A stretch of 8,641 bases of DNA from Sulfurimonadaceae bacterium (GTDB lineage Bacteria; Campylobacterota; Campylobacteria; Campylobacterales; Sulfurimonadaceae), in contig JAQUCZ010000027.1 in the NCBI GenBank assembly GCA_028685945.1, forward strand, positions 1-8,641. Direction: 5' to 3'. The translations under genes were made by a program, and so were the position numbers. Under the pieces are notes generated by a model. That model had not been told where the DNA came from. It ran no database searches and saw only the letters and a list, made by a program, of their open reading frames with translations. Of this stretch, positions 1 through 7,257 are shown in pieces. Within the stretch, counting starts at the first letter, position 1, and every line of letters begins with the position of its first letter.

Positions 1-61
1 TAAGATTGAAAAATACGCAAAAAATGTTCCACATCTTACATTCTTTTCAGTTTTTTTACCC

Positions 62-67
62 TACAAT
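62..67 (+). promoter_or_regulatory. Putative -10 element of operon promoter
   Basis: TACAAT differs from the TATAAT consensus at one position and lies 25 bases before the first gene's start. A T-rich tract (51-57) precedes it, as is common in Campylobacterota vegetative promoters, which depend weakly on a -35 box. No good TTGACA is present at 17 bases; TTACAT at 36-41 is the closest but is 20 bases away. Transcription would begin near 74, giving a leader of about 20 bases. This is inferred from sequence only, and the true operon start may lie further upstream, outside the window. Confidence 0.45.
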
Positions 68-92
68 AAACCAAAAAATAAGAGTGAAGCAG

Positions 93-341
93 ATGAGAGT
101 CGATAAATTTTTAAATGCGGTCAATATTACAAAACGGCGTTCCGTCGCTCAGGATATGATAGAAAACGGTGTCGTGCTTGTCAACGGCACGGTAGCAAAA
201 GCGAGTAAAAACGTCGAGGTGGGTTCTATTATTACGATCAATTACCTTGAACATCCAAAAAAGTATCAGGTATTGAAAATCCCCGAAACAAAATCGACGC
301 CGAAGTCTTTACAACACGAATACATTAAGGAGATCGAATGA
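93..341 (+). CDS. S4-domain RNA-binding protein (RqcP/Hsp15-like)
   Basis: This is an 82-residue protein that is almost entirely one S4 RNA-binding fold. It opens with MRVDKFLNAVNITKRRSVAQ, has the loop VLVNGTVAKASKNV, and continues VGSIITINY, which is the usual S4 alpha-L layout. Small stand-alone S4 proteins include RqcP (YabO) and Hsp15, which bind the 50S subunit or its peptidyl-tRNA complexes and help rescue stalled ribosomes; that role is inferred here. The frame is open back to position 6, but the S4 fold begins exactly at the ATG at 93, preceded by AAGAG (80-84). An in-frame GTG at 84 is the nearest alternative start. The stop overlaps the trpD start by four bases (ATGA at 338-341). 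It is too short for RluB-type pseudouridine synthases, since no catalytic domain follows. Confidence 0.8.
   Translation: MRVDKFLNAVNITKRRSVAQDMIENGVVLVNGTVAKASKNVEVGSIITINYLEHPKKYQVLKIPETKSTPKSLQHEYIKEIE
327..332 (+). promoter_or_regulatory. Ribosome binding site for trpD
   Basis: AAGGAG sits five bases before the trpD ATG at 338 and lies inside the 3' end of the S4 gene. It is the strongest Shine-Dalgarno sequence in the first half of the window and supports ATG 338 as the start, even though it overlaps the preceding stop codon. Confidence 0.7.
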
Positions 342-1324
342 ATTATAAAGCGGCAAAAGAGATTTTTGAACACCTCTTCAGCGGCGATATGGGTGCCGAG
401 GAGATGCGCGAACTGCTTGTGAATATCAAGCTTGACGAGAGCACCCCTTATGAGGTGATTGCGGGTGCGGCAGAGGTGATGCGCGCCCATGCCATAGCTT
501 TGCCTATCTCCAAAGAGCTTCAAGCAAGAGCGATCGACATCGTAGGTACGGGCGGGGATAAGATAGGGAGTTTTAACATCTCCTCAACCTCTTCGATTTT
601 GCTTGCTGCGTGCGGCTGTTTTGTCGCTAAGCACGGAAGCCGCTCTATCACCTCCAAATCGGGGAGTGCCGATATGTTCGAGGCTTTGGGCGTACGGCTC
701 GATCTGGGAATAGAAAAAAGTGCGCGCCTTTTGGAAGAGACGGGCTTTACCTTTATGTTTGCTCAAAACCACCACCCTGCAATGAAGTTTATTATGCCGG
801 TGCGCAAGACGATCCCCGACAAGACGATTTTTAATATTTTGGGACCCTTAACAAATCCCGCAGGGGTGAAAAAATCGCTCCTTGGGGTGTTTGATAAATC
901 GTTCGTGCCAAAAGTAGCCCAAGCGTTACAGCTCAACGGTGCGACCTCTACCATAGTCGTGAGTTCCAAAGAGCGGATGGATGAGATCAGCATCAGCGAT
1001 ATCACCTATGCGAGCGAGCTTAAAAACGGTATCAAACACGATTTTATCATCGACCCCGAGGAATACGGGATTAAAAAAGCGCCGCTGAGTGCAATTATCG
1101 GCGGGGATGCAGGGGAAAACGCAAAGATTCTTTATGCTATTTTTGAAGGCAATGCAACCGACGCACAAAGAGATATCGTGTTGCTAAACACCGCGGCGGC
1201 GCTTATCGTCGAGGGGGCGGCACGCGATTTTCAAGACGGCTTGGAGATAGCGCGCGAAGCCCTTAAAAAGGGCGCGGCAACGGCGAAACTCAAACAGATT
1301 ATGGAAGTCTCCAACAAACTATGA
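338..1324 (+). CDS. trpD: Anthranilate phosphoribosyltransferase
   Basis: It transfers the phosphoribosyl group of PRPP to anthranilate, the second step from chorismate in tryptophan synthesis, in the cytoplasm. The 328 residues are full length for the family. An N-terminal helical domain (about 1-65) precedes the glycine-rich PRPP loop GTGGD at 70-74. Next come KHGSRSITSKSGSAD (98-112), where the family usually has KHGNR, then HHPAM (145-149) with the anthranilate-site arginine R156, and TIFNILGPLTNP (163-174). The metal-binding DE pair is D215-E216 in MDEIS. All key residues appear present. No other trp gene is in the window, so this is a detached trpD in a housekeeping operon. There is no TrpG glutamine amidotransferase fusion. 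Its stop overlaps the tsaE start by four bases. Confidence 0.95.
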   Translation: MNYKAAKEIFEHLFSGDMGAEEMRELLVNIKLDESTPYEVIAGAAEVMRAHAIALPISKELQARAIDIVGTGGDKIGSFNISSTSSILLAACGCFVAKHGSRSITSKSGSADMFEALGVRLDLGIEKSARLLEETGFTFMFAQNHHPAMKFIMPVRKTIPDKTIFNILGPLTNPAGVKKSLLGVFDKSFVPKVAQALQLNGATSTIVVSSKERMDEISISDITYASELKNGIKHDFIIDPEEYGIKKAPLSAIIGGDAGENAKILYAIFEGNATDAQRDIVLLNTAAALIVEGAARDFQDGLEIAREALKKGAATAKLKQIMEVSNKL

Positions 1325-1740
1325 AAACCTACACTCTCAAACAAAACGAGCTTGGCATGTTGGCAGAGGCGCTTGTAAAAGAGTTCCCTTCGGGCGTAGT
1401 GCTTTTGCGCGGCGATTTGGCGGCTGGGAAAACCACCTTAACGCGAGAGATTGCGCGCGCTTTAGGGTGCACGGAGGATGTAACCTCTCCTACCTTTTCT
1501 TTGCAACACCGCTACGGCGAGAGGCTCTACCACTATGACATCTACAACCACGGGTTGGAACATTTTCTCTCCCTTGGCATGTTGGAGGAACTCGAAAAAG
1601 AGGGATTGCATTTGGTAGAGTGGGGCGATGAGGCGCTCGAAGAGATTTTGGCTGCGGCGGGGATCCCGACAAAAGTGGTAGAGATAGAAAAAATTGCAAA
1701 CGATATGAGAGAATACAAGGTACGAGATGCACACGCTTAA
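1321..1740 (+). CDS. tsaE: tRNA t6A biosynthesis ATPase TsaE
   Basis: TsaE is the ATPase that drives turnover of the TsaB-TsaD complex making N6-threonylcarbamoyladenosine at position 37 of ANN-decoding tRNAs; it is normally essential. The 139 residues show the family's Walker A loop GDLAAGKTT (31-39), with alanine at 34 where glycine is common. They also show TSPTF (55-59), HYDIY (71-75, compare HFDLYR) and LVEWGDE (98-104), the family's acidic-tryptophan motif. The C-terminus after about 115 is less conserved. The ATG at 1321 overlaps the trpD stop as ATGA, and no Shine-Dalgarno sequence is seen nearby, so initiation is probably coupled to trpD translation. The last 14 bases overlap lptB. 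Partners TsaB, TsaC and TsaD are not in the window. Confidence 0.93.
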   Translation: MKTYTLKQNELGMLAEALVKEFPSGVVLLRGDLAAGKTTLTREIARALGCTEDVTSPTFSLQHRYGERLYHYDIYNHGLEHFLSLGMLEELEKEGLHLVEWGDEALEEILAAAGIPTKVVEIEKIANDMREYKVRDAHA

Positions 1741-2449
1741 AGCAGTAGATTTAAAGAAAAAGATTAAAGATTTAGAGATCGTCAAAGGGATGAGCCTTGA
1801 GGTCAAAAGCGGCGAGGTCGTAGGGCTTTTAGGACCCAACGGGGCGGGAAAAACCACCACCTTTTATATGATATGCGGGCTGGTCGAAGCAAGCGGCGGG
1901 GAGGTGTTTTTCGACGGCGAAAACCTCTCGAAGATGCCGTTGCACCAAAGAGCACTCAAAGGGATCGGGTATCTGCCCCAAGAGGCGTCGATATTTAAAG
2001 ATTTAAGCGTCGAAGACAATCTGATGGTCGCCGCACAGGTTAAGATAAAAGATCCCGAGGCACAAGAGAAGCGGATCACCGAACTTTTGGATATGTTTAA
2101 TATCGAACCGATCCGCTACCGCAAAGGGATAAGCCTTAGCGGCGGGGAACGCCGCCGTGTGGAGATCGCCCGCGCGCTTGTAAACGAGCCGAAGTTTTTG
2201 CTTCTCGACGAGCCGTTTGCGGGGGTTGACCCCATCGCGGTGATGGATATTCAAAACGTCATTAGACAGCTTGTTTCGTACGATATCGGAGTGCTTATCA
2301 CCGACCACAACGTGCGCGAGACGCTTGACGTGTGCGACCGTGCTTACGTCATCAAATCGGGAACGCTTTTGGCAAGCGGCACGAGCGAGGAGATAGGGCA
2401 AAACGCCGACGTGCGTAAACATTATTTGGGGGAAACATTTAAGCTATAG
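1727..2449 (+). CDS. lptB: Lipopolysaccharide export ABC ATPase LptB
   Basis: LptB is the cytoplasmic ATPase of LptB2FG, which extracts lipopolysaccharide from the inner membrane and pushes it along the Lpt bridge. The 240 residues match the family length (about 241 in E. coli). Every ABC motif is intact: Walker A GPNGAGKT (36-43), Q-loop glutamine 85 in LPQEASIF, signature LSGGE (137-141), Walker B FLLLDE (157-162) followed by PFAGVDP, and switch histidine 194 in TDHNVRETL. The run LDEPFAGVDPIAV with TDHNVRETL is typical of LptB rather than LivG/LivF-type ATPases. The ATG at 1727 has AAGG (1717-1720) six bases upstream and lies inside tsaE, overlapping it by 14 bases. The rpoN gene follows, as in many Proteobacteria. 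LptF, LptG, LptA and LptC are not nearby. Confidence 0.94.
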   Translation: MHTLKAVDLKKKIKDLEIVKGMSLEVKSGEVVGLLGPNGAGKTTTFYMICGLVEASGGEVFFDGENLSKMPLHQRALKGIGYLPQEASIFKDLSVEDNLMVAAQVKIKDPEAQEKRITELLDMFNIEPIRYRKGISLSGGERRRVEIARALVNEPKFLLLDEPFAGVDPIAVMDIQNVIRQLVSYDIGVLITDHNVRETLDVCDRAYVIKSGTLLASGTSEEIGQNADVRKHYLGETFKL

Positions 2450-2465
2450 GCTTTGATGGAAAAAG

Positions 2466-3734
2466 ATGGCAGTATTACGAACGACCCAAAACGTAGAGAC
2501 CAAACACAAACTCTCAAACACCCTTCGTAACTGGCTGCCGATTTTGCACTCGAGTCTAAGCGACTTGGGCGAAGCGATGGCTCCGTTTGTAGAAGCCAAC
2601 CCCTTGGTCGAGGTCAAATCGGGTTTTGAGGAGGATTTTGAAAAGCGCCTCCCCCGTAAGATCATCTCCCAAAGCGTGAGCAACACCCGCACCGAACAGA
2701 TAGAAGCGCTTACTATCCAACATAAATCGCTTTACGACGTGCTTGACGAGCAGATCGAAGCGCCCCTGTTTCCTACACCCCTCTCGCAAAAAATCGCCGC
2801 ATTCGTGGTTGCGAACCTCGATGAAAACGGCTACTACGAGGGGGAGAGCGAAACGTTTTGCAAGCAACATGCCATAACCTTGGCGGAGTTTGAGCGGGTG
2901 CGCCTGCGTTTTGCCCACGTAGAACCGGTGGGGATCGCTGCCAAAGATTTAGCCGAATCGTTTTTGTTTCAGCTTGATAGCTCCGACATAAAAGACGAAG
3001 CGTACGGGCTTTGCGTAAAGGTGATCAACGATCTTGAGCATATCCACGGCTACGCAAACGAACCCCATTTTGCCGAGGTGATGCGGGTATTGGGTAGTTT
3101 TAAAAACCCTCCCGCCATCGATTTTTTAGAGGAATCGAGCCAAATTATCCCGGATTTGATGATCTATTTTAACGACGAACACAATATCGAAGTCAAACTC
3201 AACGATGCGTACTACCCCACCATAGAGATCGACACAAACTACGGTGTCGCACACGAATTCGTGACCCAAAAAATAAAGGAAGCAAAAAGCCTCGTCGATG
3301 CGCTCGAGATGCGAAAAGCGACCCTTTACAAAGTCGGGCTGATGATCGTGGAGTACCAGTACGAGTTTTTTACGGGGGGCGCGATCATGCCTTTGACCCT
3401 CAAAACATTGGCGGATGAATTCGGGCACAACCCCTCCACCATCTCCCGCGCCATCGCCAACAAATACATAGCATGCGAGCGGGGCGTATTTGCGATGAAA
3501 GATTTTTTCACCACCGCTATAGACGAGGATGTAAGCAACGCCGCTATCAAAGAGTTCGTCACCAATCTCATCAAAAACGAAAACCGCAAAAAACCTTTGA
3601 GCGATATGAAGCTTTTGGAGCTGATCCAAGAGAAATTCAAAGTGCAAATGGTGCGCCGCACTATCGCCAAATACCGTAAACAGCTCAATATCGCAGGGAG
3701 CAGCGAGCGTAAAAAACTGTACCATCTGCATTAA
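2466..3734 (+). CDS. rpoN: RNA polymerase sigma-54 factor RpoN
   Basis: Sigma-54 directs RNA polymerase to -24/-12 promoters and needs an AAA+ activator; in Campylobacterota it is best known for mid-class flagellar genes. The 422 residues are shorter than the E. coli protein (477), mainly near the N-terminus. Region I (about 12-50) is recognisable by LPILHSSLSDL and by NPLVEV (45-50), but lacks the usual glutamine-rich stretch. The core-binding domain spans about 85-255. The -12-binding helix-turn-helix is at roughly 310-335 (NPSTISRAIANKYI, 322-335). The RpoN box, VRRTIAKYRK, is at 396-405, where the usual sequence is ARRTVAKYRE. The ATG at 2466 has GGA (2458-2460) five bases before it. The gene starts 16 bases after lptB and was probably co-transcribed with it. 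A second ATG at 2456 is out of frame. Confidence 0.95.
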   Translation: MAVLRTTQNVETKHKLSNTLRNWLPILHSSLSDLGEAMAPFVEANPLVEVKSGFEEDFEKRLPRKIISQSVSNTRTEQIEALTIQHKSLYDVLDEQIEAPLFPTPLSQKIAAFVVANLDENGYYEGESETFCKQHAITLAEFERVRLRFAHVEPVGIAAKDLAESFLFQLDSSDIKDEAYGLCVKVINDLEHIHGYANEPHFAEVMRVLGSFKNPPAIDFLEESSQIIPDLMIYFNDEHNIEVKLNDAYYPTIEIDTNYGVAHEFVTQKIKEAKSLVDALEMRKATLYKVGLMIVEYQYEFFTGGAIMPLTLKTLADEFGHNPSTISRAIANKYIACERGVFAMKDFFTTAIDEDVSNAAIKEFVTNLIKNENRKKPLSDMKLLELIQEKFKVQMVRRTIAKYRKQLNIAGSSERKKLYHLH

Positions 3735-3738
3735 ACAC

Positions 3739-3743
3739 GGAGA
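3739..3743 (+). promoter_or_regulatory. Ribosome binding site fixing a TTG start
   Basis: GGAGA lies six bases before the TTG at 3750 and directly after the rpoN stop (3732-3734). It is the main reason to choose TTG 3750 as the helicase start, since there is no ATG in this short gap. Confidence 0.7.
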
Positions 3744-3749
3744 ACAATT

Positions 3750-6700
3750 TTGGCAAAAATCAAACTGGGAACAACTTTGGCAGGTTCGCTTTGGCTTGCT
3801 TCACTGCAACATCATTTTGGAAACGACAGCAGACTTGCACGAGGCAAAACCTATTTTAATAAAGGGTTAGTCAAAAGTTTTCAAATAGTAGATTACGACG
3901 TTTGGGCAAAGGTCAAAGGCTCTTACGGTACCTACGAGGTAGATTTTGCTTTTTCTCAGTTTGATGAGCTGCGTCAAAAAATTATCGGTTATTTTCAGGC
4001 AAATCCGATGGAAAAATTGGGATTGCTTCAAGGTGTTTTATCGCAGGAGTTTTTCGATTGGTGCGAAAAAGAGGGGATCAATTGGACGCCGAGACTTTTT
4101 CGTACAGCATTATTTCGCCATTACGGTTACAATTTTACATGCCATTGCGAATGTTACGATTTTTACGACGAAGACCCTTGCAAACATATCTATGCATTGA
4201 TGTACGCACTTGTCGGTGAGATCGATAACAACCCGCTTATACTTTTAAAACTTCACGGTATAGAGATCGGGGATATCGTCGATTCAAACGAGGTCTCTCA
4301 AGAGATAGTTTATCCCGTTGAAATCGTGTACAAAGAGAGTTTTGCACCCGATAAAAAGATGCTTTTAGAGCCTATTAAGATTGTGCATCACGAAGAATCT
4401 GCGGGGTTTATCACCTCGTTGTTGCCGAAAAATCCGCCGTTTGCTCCGATCGACTACCAAAAGGCGATGGGGGAGTTCTACAAAGCTTCCAAACAAAATC
4501 TTCCGCAACTCGTATCTTTGCCCTCAAACGAACACGGCGAAAAAATAGAGCGTTTGTTTAAAGAGGCAAAGATTGAGATTGTCGTCGACAGCACGATGCA
4601 AAATTCCAAAGCGATTCTCAAGCATAAGGTGTTTCGTCAAGAAGCGGTGATTCACGAGATTTTAGCACCCTATATGATTGATAGTAATTCTTTGGGATGT
4701 AGTATCGATTTGCTCTCTTTCGTGCGGTTATTTTTGTCGTTTAAGAGTGAAGAGGGGAGTTTTTATTATCGCTATTTTTATCAACTTTGCCGTCTTGGGT
4801 ATCTCATCGTGCACACTTCCTCTTTTATCCCCGCCGTGATTAAAGAGAAAGCCAAAAGCCGTTTTTTTATAGGGTGGATCCCTTTAGAGACCAAAACGTT
4901 TCACGAACAGCTTGAATATACCCTGCCGCATGCCATAGCCTCGGTACGCCATAACCAAAGGGGTGCGTATTTTGATCCTCTAAGCGGTACGAAAATGTTT
5001 CTAGGGGGATTTTTAAGCGAGTACGTAAGAACCCTCGGGTTTATGCACAAACAACGCCATGCCAACCCTCCCGAAATCTCGAAAACTTTTTTTCAAGGTG
5101 TGCCGTTTGCTCAAAAAGGTGCAGGGAAACATAATATCGATAAAGCAGTTGCAAACACTTTTTCGATTTTTATGCTCAAACAAGGCAACTACCTTCTTTC
5201 TTTGGCACTACGACGCAATGAAGGTGCACAAAAATACGAGCTCTCTTTACATGCCAAAGATATCCGCACGAACGAAGAGGGAACTTTTAGAGATGTTCTG
5301 CAAAAAGACGTTGCAAAAGAGCTTTTAAAACTTCTTGCCCCCATGCGTGGTGTTTTACCGCAAATCGAGCATTTTTTCGAGAGCGACTCTATCCTTTTGG
5401 AAAAAGAAGCGTTTGAGGATTTTATCCTCGAGAGAGCGTCGCTGTTGCAGGCGTTGGGGGTGGTGCTCGTACTTCCAAAAGAGTTGCACAATCTCATCAA
5501 ACCCAGACTTTCTCTCTTTGCAAAAACAAAAAAAGTACCGCAGTCGTTTTTGGAACTGGCAAAGATTTTGGAATACGACTGGAAAATTGCCATCGGTGAG
5601 CATCGCATCGACATCGATGAATTTGCCGCTTTGGTGCAGGAACAGGGGAGAATCGTTCATTATAAAGACACCTGTATCACGCTCACTCCCGAGGAGTTTA
5701 AAAATCTTCTAGCGGGTGCGAAGAAAAAGCTCAAGGCGACGCCGTTTGATGTTTTGCGGGAGCGTTTTGCAGGGAATTTGCAAAGCGATGCGTCACTGAA
5801 TATTTTCTTTGAAAAGCTTTTTGAACCAAAAATTATCCACATGCCAAAGGGATTACAAGCAACGCTTCGGGAGTACCAAAGAAGAGGAATTGCATGGGCA
5901 CTTTCAAATCTGCTTAACAATTTCGGGGTAATTTTGGCTGACGATATGGGACTTGGAAAAACGATTCAGACCATTGCGGTTTTGCTGTATCTTTATGAAA
6001 ATCAACATGCCAAAGATGCGACACTGATCGTAGTGCCGACGTCGCTTTTAAACAACTGGCAAAACGAACTTTGTAAATTTGCCCCTTCGCTGAGTTACTC
6101 CCTCTACTACGGGCAGGGGAGAAAACTTGAAGATACCCGCTTGATCCTTACGACTTACGATACCTTAAAACGGGACGAGGCATTGAGCGGAAAAACTTTT
6201 GATGCGGTGGTAATAGACGAAGCACAAAAGATTAAAAATCCCGATACGCAGGCGGCCGTGGCGGTAAAAAGTATCAAAAGCAAATACAAAATCGCACTCA
6301 GCGGTACCCCCGTGGAAAACTCCCTAAGCGAGTTGTGGAGTATTTTTGATTTTGCTTTGAGCGGCTATCTTGGGGATTTGAACAGTTTCATAGCGCAATA
6401 TGCAAAACCTATCGAGATAGAAAAAGATGCGGCTACGGCAGAGATGCTTAAAAAAATCACCGCTCCTTTTATGTTGCGCCGGCTTAAAACCGATAAAAGT
6501 ATCATAGACGACCTTCCGGATAAAATCGTCATCGACGAATACGTCTCCATGGTGCCAAAACAAGCCGCACTTTATCAAAGTATCGTCGATACGACGATGC
6601 AAAAGCTTGATACGCTCGAACCTAGCGAGAGGTTCGGGCTGGTATTTAAACTTATCACCGAACTTAAACAGGTGTGTAACCACCCGAGAAATTTCGATAA

Positions 6701-7247
6701 AACCTCCGAAATAGATGCACTTATCAGCGGCAAGACACAGATGCTTATGGAGCTTTTAGAGGGGATACTCTCACGCGGGGAGAAAGTGCTTATTTTTACC
6801 CAGTATGTTGCAATGGCACGGATACTTTCCGAGATTATAGAAAAAGCGATGCTTATAGAACCTTTGGTGCTTGATGGTTCTTTGAGCAAAAACGCACGTC
6901 AAAAACTCGTCGATACGTTTGAGGAGAGCACCCAACACCCCGTGTTTATCCTCTCTCTCAAAGCAGGCGGGGTGGGGCTTAACCTCACCTCCGCTTCCAA
7001 CGTTATCCACTACGATTTGTGGTTTAACCCCGCGGTTGAAAACCAAGCCACCGACAGGGCATTTCGCATCGGACAAACCAAAAACGTGTTTGTCTATAGA
7101 CTGATTACTAAAAATAGTTTCGAGGAAAAAATCGACAATATGATCAAAGCAAAAACCGCCATCGGTGAGATGAGCGTTTCGGTAGGGGAAAAATCGATTG
7201 CGTCGATGGACAACGAAGAGATAAAAATGCTTTTTAGTCAGAAATGA
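3750..7247 (+). CDS. SWIM zinc-finger SNF2-family helicase/ATPase
   Basis: This is a 1165-residue Swi2/Snf2 superfamily-2 ATPase, expected to translocate on double-stranded DNA and remodel bound proteins; its substrate is unknown. A SWIM zinc finger lies near the N-terminus: C131-x-C133, then C144-x-H146. Residues about 180-690 match nothing I can name. The ATPase core follows: Q-motif LREYQRRG (706-713), Walker A DDMGLGKT (731-738), motif Ia LIVVPTSLLNNW (759-770), DEAQ (823-826) and SGTP (851-854). The second RecA lobe has VLIFTQYVA (1013-1021), SLKAGGVGLNLT (1069-1080) and the arginine-finger motif DRAFRIGQ (1102-1109). All catalytic motifs look intact. Translation starts at TTG with a good ribosome binding site. 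It begins 15 bases after rpoN and ends 10 bases before the DUF2400 gene, suggesting a functional link with the latter. The N-terminal half is AT-richer than the helicase half. Genome pipelines sometimes mislabel such proteins as kinases; no kinase motif is seen. Confidence 0.93.
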   Translation: MAKIKLGTTLAGSLWLASLQHHFGNDSRLARGKTYFNKGLVKSFQIVDYDVWAKVKGSYGTYEVDFAFSQFDELRQKIIGYFQANPMEKLGLLQGVLSQEFFDWCEKEGINWTPRLFRTALFRHYGYNFTCHCECYDFYDEDPCKHIYALMYALVGEIDNNPLILLKLHGIEIGDIVDSNEVSQEIVYPVEIVYKESFAPDKKMLLEPIKIVHHEESAGFITSLLPKNPPFAPIDYQKAMGEFYKASKQNLPQLVSLPSNEHGEKIERLFKEAKIEIVVDSTMQNSKAILKHKVFRQEAVIHEILAPYMIDSNSLGCSIDLLSFVRLFLSFKSEEGSFYYRYFYQLCRLGYLIVHTSSFIPAVIKEKAKSRFFIGWIPLETKTFHEQLEYTLPHAIASVRHNQRGAYFDPLSGTKMFLGGFLSEYVRTLGFMHKQRHANPPEISKTFFQGVPFAQKGAGKHNIDKAVANTFSIFMLKQGNYLLSLALRRNEGAQKYELSLHAKDIRTNEEGTFRDVLQKDVAKELLKLLAPMRGVLPQIEHFFESDSILLEKEAFEDFILERASLLQALGVVLVLPKELHNLIKPRLSLFAKTKKVPQSFLELAKILEYDWKIAIGEHRIDIDEFAALVQEQGRIVHYKDTCITLTPEEFKNLLAGAKKKLKATPFDVLRERFAGNLQSDASLNIFFEKLFEPKIIHMPKGLQATLREYQRRGIAWALSNLLNNFGVILADDMGLGKTIQTIAVLLYLYENQHAKDATLIVVPTSLLNNWQNELCKFAPSLSYSLYYGQGRKLEDTRLILTTYDTLKRDEALSGKTFDAVVIDEAQKIKNPDTQAAVAVKSIKSKYKIALSGTPVENSLSELWSIFDFALSGYLGDLNSFIAQYAKPIEIEKDAATAEMLKKITAPFMLRRLKTDKSIIDDLPDKIVIDEYVSMVPKQAALYQSIVDTTMQKLDTLEPSERFGLVFKLITELKQVCNHPRNFDKTSEIDALISGKTQMLMELLEGILSRGEKVLIFTQYVAMARILSEIIEKAMLIEPLVLDGSLSKNARQKLVDTFEESTQHPVFILSLKAGGVGLNLTSASNVIHYDLWFNPAVENQATDRAFRIGQTKNVFVYRLITKNSFEEKIDNMIKAKTAIGEMSVSVGEKSIASMDNEEIKMLFSQK

Positions 7248-7250
7248 AGG
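7247..7250 (+). promoter_or_regulatory. Ribosome binding site fixing a GTG start
   Basis: AAGG begins at the last base of the helicase stop codon (7245-7247) and is seven bases from the GTG at 7258. The spacing supports the GTG start and suggests that the terminating helicase ribosome can help initiation here. Confidence 0.55.
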
Positions 7251-7257
7251 TTGCATC

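Noticed and set aside
6..92. N-terminal extension of the S4 protein from an ATG at 6
   Set aside because: The extension has no domain, lacks a ribosome binding site and would cover the putative promoter; the S4 fold starts at 93.
338..1324. Start of a trp operon
   Set aside because: No trpE, trpG, trpC or other trp gene follows; the next gene is clearly tsaE.
3126..3731. 201-codon open frame on the minus strand
   Set aside because: It lies entirely opposite the rpoN gene, whose sigma-54 motifs are unmistakable, and its translation shows no recognisable domain.
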